A DNA stretch of 64,000 nucleotides, from NCBI GenBank assembly GCA_036927565.1, contig JAYESD010000001.1, forward strand, positions 1,984,001-2,048,000, given 5' to 3'. Each line of letters opens with the position of its first letter. Positions within the stretch are counted from its first letter, which is position 1. The notes under the pieces are model-generated. The model was not told the origin of the DNA. It worked only from the letters and a program-made list of their open reading frames with translations, and searched no databases. This stretch comes from Tuctoria greenei. Its lineage: Eukaryota; Streptophyta; Magnoliopsida; Poales; Poaceae. Positions 57,522-64,000 of this stretch are shown piece by piece. The position numbers and the translations under genes were made by a program.

Positions 57522-58795
57522 TACCACGGAGGTGAGTCTTGAGTAACTTAGGATGTATGTTATAGAGTCATTGTACAGAGTCGGGTAGTTCCTCCGGGAG
57601 AGCAGCCGGACCTTTCCCGAAAGGTCCGCAAAGCTCATGCAACACTTGTCACAGTCTCAGGACTAAAAGTGTGGCTAACTACCTTGGGTCAAACGAGAAA
57701 CGAAACACACTTAGCCTGGTTTCGTACCCTAAGAGTGTACTTGTTTCCCCTGTACCCCGGACCTATAATGAAAGACATCTTCATGTGAAATAGACTCCAC
57801 GTGTATTTATTTTGTACAGGCTCGACATTTTTATTTTTCTCTTTCTTGTCTATAACTAAGACGTGCAATTCTTAAGAAATTTTTAGTTCGACTGGTTTAT
57901 ATACGATTCAAGTTGTATTGTCAGATCTTTTGGATTTAAATATCGTTTATGGCCAACTCGCCTGAAACCCGCCAAGCCAATCTAGGGCCGGAGTGTGCTA
58001 TCGACTTAGCCTGGTCAAGCACCCTAAGTACGCCACTCTACCTACACCCCGGCAGGCCAAAGTAAGGCGGGCCCATGGACAATTGAATCTAAGGGAAAAG
58101 ACAACGCATCCGGTTGTATTTAAAATCGCGTTCAACCTAAAATCTTCTTGAGAGTCGTAAGCCACGACGAAATTATAGACAAGGAACAAATTTTACTATT
58201 TTTCTTGGCTTAAGTGTGCAGGAAAAATAAACTCTATGTTGATGGAGAAAAGCCGGAGCTAACCAAGCTTCGACTCCCCCAAGGGGGCCAACCGTCGACG
58301 CTAAGTATAAGATGGTGAGAAGACCCTATAAATGGAGTCCGCTGCCAACAAACCAAGTGTTGGCAAAGGTCACTGCCGGAGCTACTCAGCTCCGACACCT
58401 CAGAGGACTAACTATCGACGCTCTACGTGTTGATAAAGGCTATTGCCGGAGCTACCAAGCTCCAGCGATGGACAATGCCGGAGCTTCTAAGCCCCGACAA
58501 TCTCAAGGGACCTTCACTATCAAAGACTTCGGACCTAAATGCTACAAGTTCGGAGCAAATGAGTCTGCAACAAAACACACTATCCTTTTGGTACATGTTC
58601 ACAATCAAATTGTGTACATCTACGAGGGGGCCAAGTAAAGATAATGGTGTTGAAGTGTTGAAGACAAAAAGTGAAATTCTCAAAAATTTTCGGGGTTTCA
58701 TTCATCTGGAGACAGGAGATTACATCTGGAGACAAGGGATTACAAAATTGAGGAAGAAGAAGAGGAAATACAAGTGAGAGCTAAGAGAGATGGTC
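57522..58795. other. Non-coding segment between integrase and antisense gene
   Basis: No gene is seen. Two related stretches near 57,710-57,770 and 58,010-58,055 share cctggtttcgtaccctaag-like words. From 58,245 to 58,500 a unit with gccggagct...agctccgac and cgacgct repeats four times with irregular spacing. Confidence 0.5.
58245..58500 (+). repeat. Irregular repeat of gccggagct...agctccgac units
   Basis: Four self-complementary cores (ccggagctaaccaagcttcg, ccggagctactcagctccga, ccggagctaccaagctccag, ccggagcttctaagccccga) lie at about 58,253, 58,377, 58,445 and 58,480. The same ccggagct word is frequent in the LTRs. Confidence 0.75.
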
Positions 58796-61700
58796 CTAGA
58801 CCCTATGGAAGAACTCGGCGACCTTCTGGGCGACCTCCGATACGCTAGCTCGGGTAGCTTCGCCTTCTCCTTCGACGGGTCCTTCAAGCACCGGGTCCAG
58901 AGGAAATTGAGGGTTCCGGCTGGTGTAGCACGTCAACACATATTCTGTGACGTTCCTCGCCAGGGATTGTCCCTCGACCTCCAGTTGGTCCACGATGACG
59001 TCGCCCACCTTGGAGAGCTTGCTACCAGCTGCGCTCAACGCTTGCAGCGCAAGGTCCAGCTCCGACTCCGGATCATCCGGGCACACGGGGCTGAAACCCA
59101 TCGGCGTCAGCGCGTCGTTGGCCTTGCCCAGGAACTCCCAAATTTGCAGGGAGTCCGCCGTCCTCAAGCTCTTCATCTCTTCCAGGGATCTCCTGGCCGC
59201 CGTTAGTTCAGAATTCTCGCGGTCGAGGCGCTCAACTTATTTGGCGTTTTGCTGAATCTTTGCAGCAACCCGCCTCTCGAGTCTTCCGAGCTCCTCCTCC
59301 CGGAGATGGATCTTGTTCCGGCGATCGACCAGGTCCTTCTCCCTAGCCTCCACTTTTTTCTCCCGGACAACAAGGGCACACTCGTATTCGTAGAGTTCCT
59401 GTCCTCGTATCCAGGTCTTCTCCTCCTCCTCTTGGCAGCGCTCTTCCAATTTCTTGGTGCGCTCCTCGAGGCCCTTGTCCGCCAGAGCTACCTTCTCGGC
59501 TAGCTCCTCTTCCCTCCTGAGGACATCATCCCGCAGCTCAAGGAGTCTTTGCTCTTCATTCTCGAGCCGTTTCTCCCTCTCTTCAAGTGCCTCCCGGCGC
59601 TTGATGAGTGCAGTGTTAATAGCCTCCAGCCTTTCATGGCGTTCCTCGGCCGCACTGTTGGCTGCTTTGGCTTGATTGTATATTTCCTGAGATTGGGCAT
59701 CCAGGGCATGAGTCACGCTCTCCCTGTCGTCCAGCAGCTTGCCCCAGTACTCCAGGCGGATCTTCTCCTGCTTGATCCACTCCTTGTCGTCCGCTAGCCT
59801 CGACTGCGCCAGCTTAGTCTCGAAGTGGAGCCGATTGCGCCACCGCCTAAGGGTTTGGCACTCCTCTTCAAGAGCCTTGCTGTCGTGGAAGAAGGCCAGT
59901 TGGACCTGACGCAGACTGGAGCAGGCGTTGTCGATAGACATCGACAGCGGGATGGGCTCCGGACCTGCTGGGGTCTCCTCCGCTGGTTCTAGCGGGTCTT
60001 CACATACAAAAATTGGGTCCCACTCTACGAGAGCAGAACCTCGAGCTTCCAGGGCACTAGGGCCGTCCTCCGGGATGGCCTCAGTCGCCATCGAAGAAGA
60101 CCCCACCGCCAAGTCTTCATTCGCCCCCTCGGGCAGGGGGCCAGCGACTTCGCTTGGGCACTCTGGCTCGGCCGCAGGTACCGTCGACATCGTCGCCTCT
60201 GGAGCAGGAGCTGCTACAGGCTCCGACCGGGACACCTCTTCCGAAGGAGGCTCGAGCTCCCTCACCTCTTCGATCACCAGTCCTAAGGCCGGAGCTCCAA
60301 CAATCACCGGCTCAGCGGCCGGTGCTTCTGAGGTAACCGGCTCAACTGCCGGGACTTCATCAACACCCAACTCGTCTATCGGGATTCCAACCACCTCCGG
60401 ATCAACCGCCGGGGCTTCAACAACTTCCGACTCTGAGGCCGAAATTACCGCTTCCTCCGGCTCAACCGCCAGAGCTTCCATCACTGCAGCACCAGGACCC
60501 GAAGCTTCAACCCCCGGGACAGGTGCCGCTGGCGTGTCTTCACTCCCGTGGTCCAGCGCTACCACGGGAACTTCTGGGGACGAGTCGAGGTCCATGACCA
60601 CGACAGCCGGCGCCGGAGCTGTCGCAGCCTCAGCCACCACCTGGGGCGGCACCGGGACAGGAGCAGAAGCTCCCACGACCTCAGACACTGTGGCCGAGGG
60701 TGGGGCCTCACTCCCCTTCTTGGGGACACTGCAGATGATGATCGAAGAAAATAAACAAACAGTTGCTACAATTAAAAAGTTAACCAAGGTAAAGATTAAA
60801 AATTACCTTGGAAGGCTTCCGCACCAGCTTGCGCGGAACCTTTTTCCCGGACGTTCCGGGCTGGCCACGGTCGGCGTAGGAGCTCCGGAAGATCCCCCGG
60901 AACTTGTCGCAGCCACGGGCGCTTCCCGGGTCAAGGCTCTCCTCGATCGGGAGGAACCCCTAGACCTGGAGGCTCCCACCGTCCCAGGTGCCGGAGTCGT
61001 GCGCCCAGAGCTAGCGCCCCAGGAGGGTTCCACCACGGGGACATACGCGCTCCAGGAGAATCCCACTGCCGGAACGGTATCGTTCCGGAAGGACCCCACC
61101 ACGGGGACAGTCGCCACGGCGGCAGAAGGTCTTCCCCCCTGGGGAGAAGGAACTGAGGCGGAAGTAGCGGGCCTGACGGACCTTCCGTCGGCGTGTCGCA
61201 GCTTCCTCTTCCGACTCTCTGGCTCCTCCGCCAGCTCCTTGCCCTTGCCGATGACCTCGACCCTCGGCTGTGGAGCAGGAGCGGAGCCGTCTTCGGGCAT
61301 CCCGGGGATCGCCACCCGGGTGGTTGATCTTCTCTCGACGACACCAAGGTCGTCAAGCGCGGGCATCGTCCGCCGGAGCTCCCTGCTGAACTCCACTTCC
61401 ACGTTCAGGGGGAGAAAGGCCGATGGCGGAGTCAAGTCATCTCCGTCGACGTCGATGCCGTGCTGGAATTTCTTGAGGTGGAACTCCAAGGTCTTCCCCA
61501 CCATGTTGGACTTCAACCTGGTCTCAACCCGGTCCTCGTCCATCACGCTGTTGAGGGCCCAGGCGAGCTTCTCCCTCCTCTTCAGCGGTGCCCACATGTT
61601 GGCCAGGAAGTTGCAGAACACCGCCTGGGGAGTCAATCCTCCCTCCACACATTGGCGAATCCTGGTCAGGGCGGGGTCGAAAGCTTCCGCCAGCACCGGA

Positions 61701-62256
61701 ACTTCACTCCAGATCGACGTGTCGATGCCGGGCAGACCGTCTGGCAGCTCCAACCTCTCGTGCTCCTCCACCGTGACGACAATCCAATCTTTCTTCCAGT
61801 CATCCCACTTCCTGGAAGGGAACGACCGGAGGTACTTGAATGGGCACTTCTTGCGCTTCACGAAGTAGTAGAAGCCAAGATACTCATTGCTCCGGCCGGT
61901 GGTGTGGACGGTGAAGAAGGTTCGGAAGAGTTCGATGCAGGGGGGATGCCCACCCACATCTCACAGAAGTGGACAAAGATGGACACGAGGAGAATGGAGT
62001 GAAGGCCAAGGTGGTATAGCTGCAGACCATAGAAGTCTAGCAGCATCAAGAAGAAAGAAGAAAAAGGTGGGATCAACCCCACCATGGCGTACGAAGAAAA
62101 GTACACCATCTCGCCAGCGCGCTCCTTCTCAAAGGGGAGCTCTCCGCCGGCACGGACCAAGCGGTTGAAGAAGTCCGAGGACCACCCCATGAGGGCCCGG
62201 ACCTTCTTCAAATCGTTGTCAGTCTTCAGGCGACTCTCACGCAAACCCAACTCCAT
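58796..62256 (-). pseudogene. Antisense gene of the gypsy element ('putative gypsy-type transposon' family), broken
   Basis: Transcribed leftwards inside the retrotransposon from the ATG at 62256 to the TAG at 58796. The N-terminal domain (EKERAGEMVYFSSYAMVGL, FCEMWVGIPP, then CIELFRTFFTVH) resembles the plant family described as putative gypsy-type transposon (I recall PF04195). Then comes a Pro/Ala-rich middle with RKRKLRHADG, and a 79-bp intron (60729-60807) with consensus GT/AG that keeps the frame. Next follow an acidic Val/Pro/Glu-rich region and a long coiled coil (about 59,240-59,900, EERHERLEAINTALIKRRE and following). Lesions are one extra base in the G6 run at 61940-61945 and a TAA at 59237-59239. 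Function is unknown. Confidence 0.8.
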
Positions 62257-62788
62257 GGTGGCACAGCTAGGCAAGAGAAGAGGAGCAAAGTACGAGTCGG
62301 GAGTTTGAGCGCAAGATCAGATGAGAGGCGTAAAGAACTCCCGACGGTGCACGCTTTCCTTCTTAAGTAAGCCCTCGCAACGCCTGGATGGAAACCACAG
62401 GGAAGTCGAAGATACTACTCAAGAATTCAACCCAGCCGATGACAAGAGGGCCCGGGACCACCCCGACGATCAATTCGAGGCTCTTACCCAGGCGAACGGT
62501 TGTCATCACGAGGCGGGAAACCCAAAGGCGGCGGCCTGACAGGGCGCGCGGAACCGATACGGTTTTCGTATCGGGAACCGGCGACCTTCAATTGCGTGAG
62601 ATCCGCACATCAAAGATTTCATCTGCCGCCTGAGGTGCGCCACGCGGCGAGATCTAACTGTAAAACCCTGCCAACGGCACCTCCGAAGACCCTTGAAGAC
62701 CCAGTTCAAGAGTCGCAAGGATGGACCCACCTCCGACGGAACGACTTCACCCCAGTGACCTTCCTCGGAGGTAGGTCCAGGGGGCCAC
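62257..62788. other. Promoter side of the antisense gene and polypurine region
   Basis: No gene. It presumably includes the leader of the leftward gene. The purine-rich aggtccagggggcca at about 62,772-62,787, just before the 3' LTR, is the polypurine-tract candidate. Confidence 0.45.
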
Positions 62789-63630
62789 TATCGGTACCAT
62801 AAAAACCGTACACCCCCTGAGGTTACAAAGATCTCGAAGGAAAGCCATTTACTTGGTTTGAAGACCTTCGGAGGCCCACTTGTCAGACATGACTGGATCT
62901 GCTTCTCCAACATGGTTAATCCCTAGGTTGCCACGTGTACTGCCAAACCGGAGCTACCGCACACAAGGGGGAAGCTCCGGGCCAGGTACCGAAACGGCAC
63001 CTCCGGACTTAACCCTGGACCGAGAGAAGCTCCGGACCTGCCACGTGTCAGGTAGCCCCAGAGCTACGTGCTTCCCACAGCAAGCTCTGGAGCTGCCACG
63101 TGTCCAAACGTCGGAGCTGGCAGCCTCTAACCTCTGGAAGACCTTGTAACGGCTCCGGATCTTCAAAGGAGAGCCAAGGACTTCAAGACCCGATTAAGCG
63201 TCATTAATGCCATATTAATGACGCTTAAACGGACGATCTTAACACCAGTAACGGCACTGTCAGAGCCCATTACAGGATCATTAACAGCAATTACTCGTGT
63301 ATCAATACTAGTAACTGCCGGGGCCACATGTCGGGCCAGGCTAGCTTGTAACGGTCTGTCCTTGTACTATAAAATGACAGGCCGACGATACACGCGGGGG
63401 ACGTTGACAGAAGAACTCACGCACCCTATACACTCGTGACAAGCTAATACAACACCAACACACCCGTGGAGTAGGGTATTATGCTCCGGCGGCCCGAACC
63501 ACATAAACTCTTGTGTCTCCTGTGTCAAACTCTTATTCACCTTCTTGAATCTCCGCGCGCCCACACCGAACTTCAAACTCCCCAATCACTTTAGCAGTGT
63601 AGGGAGATCTGCCGACTCCAACAGTCGACA
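62789..63630 (+). repeat. 3' LTR (842 bp)
   Basis: Same length as the 5' LTR with about 26 substitutions and no indels by eye. The first two bases are ta instead of tg. It ends acagtcgaca before GTATG. Confidence 0.95.
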
Positions 63631-63635
63631 GTATG
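63631..63635. repeat. Target-site duplication GTATG (right)
   Basis: Matches 50675-50679 on the left side of the gypsy element. Confidence 0.93.
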
Positions 63636-64000
63636 AGTGCATTTTCACCACTTTCATGAATGCTCAAGATGCAGGTATAGTGCTTTATGAGAGTGATTGG
63701 ATCATCACAAAGAAGCTTCGGAAGCTTTTAAAACCATTCTATAATGCTACAACACTGTTGTCCGGTATCTACTATCCTACCTCTCCTCTTTTACTTGAGT
63801 GGCTTATGACATTTGTTGAAAAATTTGAAGAGTATGAGAATGATGAAATTTTAATCCCAATCATTCATGACATGAAAGTAAAATACCTTAAATATTTTGA
63901 TGGTATTCCACATCTTTATTGTTTTGCTCTCATTTTGGATCCACGTATGAAGCTTGAGCAATTAGAAGCTGCTTTACAATTTATTGGTGAGAGAATTGAG
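63636..64000 (+). pseudogene. hAT transposase, continuation to window edge
   Basis: Resumes in frame with the left half after the LTR element: FTTFMNAQDAGIVLYESDWI, then LLKPFYNATTLLSG, a region ending IIHDMKVKYLKYF, and CFALILDPRMKLEQLEAAL. The last matches the conserved region upstream of the hAT dimerisation domain. It is open to the window end, where it is cut. Confidence 0.88.

Larger units (their letters stand above)
50680..63630 (+). mobile_element. Ty3/gypsy LTR retrotransposon, 12.95 kb, with antisense gene
   Basis: Two 842-bp LTRs (50680-51521 and 62789-63630) begin tgtcgg and end cgaca. The exception is the 3' LTR, which begins ta. The 5-bp duplication GTATG flanks the element. 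The order gag, protease, reverse transcriptase, RNase H, integrase defines Ty3/gypsy. No chromodomain is seen after integrase. About 5.2 kb between integrase and the 3' LTR carries a leftward gene. By hand count the LTRs differ at about 26 of 842 positions (3.1%), implying insertion about 1.2 million years ago at a rate of 1.3e-8 per site per year (an assumed rate). All coding regions are broken. Confidence 0.96.
48818..64000 (+). mobile_element. hAT-type transposon, left part, interrupted by a gypsy element
   Basis: The left terminus tagtcctggcaattgg matches the tagNNNtggcaat style of grass hAT elements. It is followed by some 300 bp of gggcc/cggcacga-rich subterminal DNA. The transposase begins at 49365. 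At 50679 the element is split by an LTR retrotransposon and resumes at 63636 after the GTATG duplication, still inside the transposase. The right end lies beyond the window, so its 8-bp target duplication cannot be checked. Confidence 0.75.

Noticed and set aside
59928..61868. 646-residue + strand Ser/Thr/Gly-rich frame
   Set aside because: Shadow of the antisense gene: the minus frame has the conserved domain, intron and coiled coil, while the + frame is low complexity.

Overview
This window is nuclear DNA from a grass. The evidence is GC-rich first exons with short AT-rich introns, many Stowaway and Tourist-type MITEs, a CACTA element, a hAT element, a Ty3/gypsy element with long LTRs, and host proteins that read like grass orthologues. 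A panicoid grass is plausible, but the sequence alone does not fix the genus. All exon models were built by eye from GT/AG sites and reading-frame continuity.

The left half (1-34,000) is gene space. In order it holds: a nine-exon gamma-SNAP gene (+) with a 5'-truncated LINE in intron 1; a small secreted Pro/Val/Gly-repeat protein (-); an intron-containing tRNA-Tyr(GTA); a three-TM orphan protein (+); a ten-exon Golgi-type UDP-arabinose 4-epimerase (MUR4-like, -); a P-class PPR protein (-); tRNA-Arg(CCG); a germin-like protein with a Gly-rich tail (+); an eight-exon plastid imidazoleglycerol-phosphate dehydratase (histidine synthesis, -); and a two-exon GIR1/CFL1-like zinc-ribbon protein with an EAR motif (+). 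Short Stowaway elements, a near-perfect hairpin and a minisatellite lie between the genes.

The right half (34,300-64,000) is almost entirely mobile DNA. A Tourist-like MITE and a 669-bp Harbinger-like inverted-repeat element precede a complete 10.3-kb CACTA transposon (37,575-47,877, TSD TCC). Both of its genes, a TNP2 transposase and a second Ptta/En-Spm-type protein, can be read through all exons without a break. Beyond it are more Tourist-like copies, a fragment of an unrecognised gene, and the left end of a degenerate hAT element. The hAT transposase is split by a 12.95-kb Ty3/gypsy element (50,680-63,630) with 842-bp LTRs and TSD GTATG. That element has broken gag-pol genes plus a long antisense gene with its own intron. 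The hAT transposase resumes after the gypsy element and runs off the window.

The points most worth a second look are four 21-bp palindromes upstream of gamma-SNAP, the apparently intact CACTA element with foldback DNA in its leader, the antisense gene of the gypsy element, a Stowaway whose empty site survives in neighbouring tandem-repeat copies, and a 33-bp-arm hairpin near 21.6 kb.
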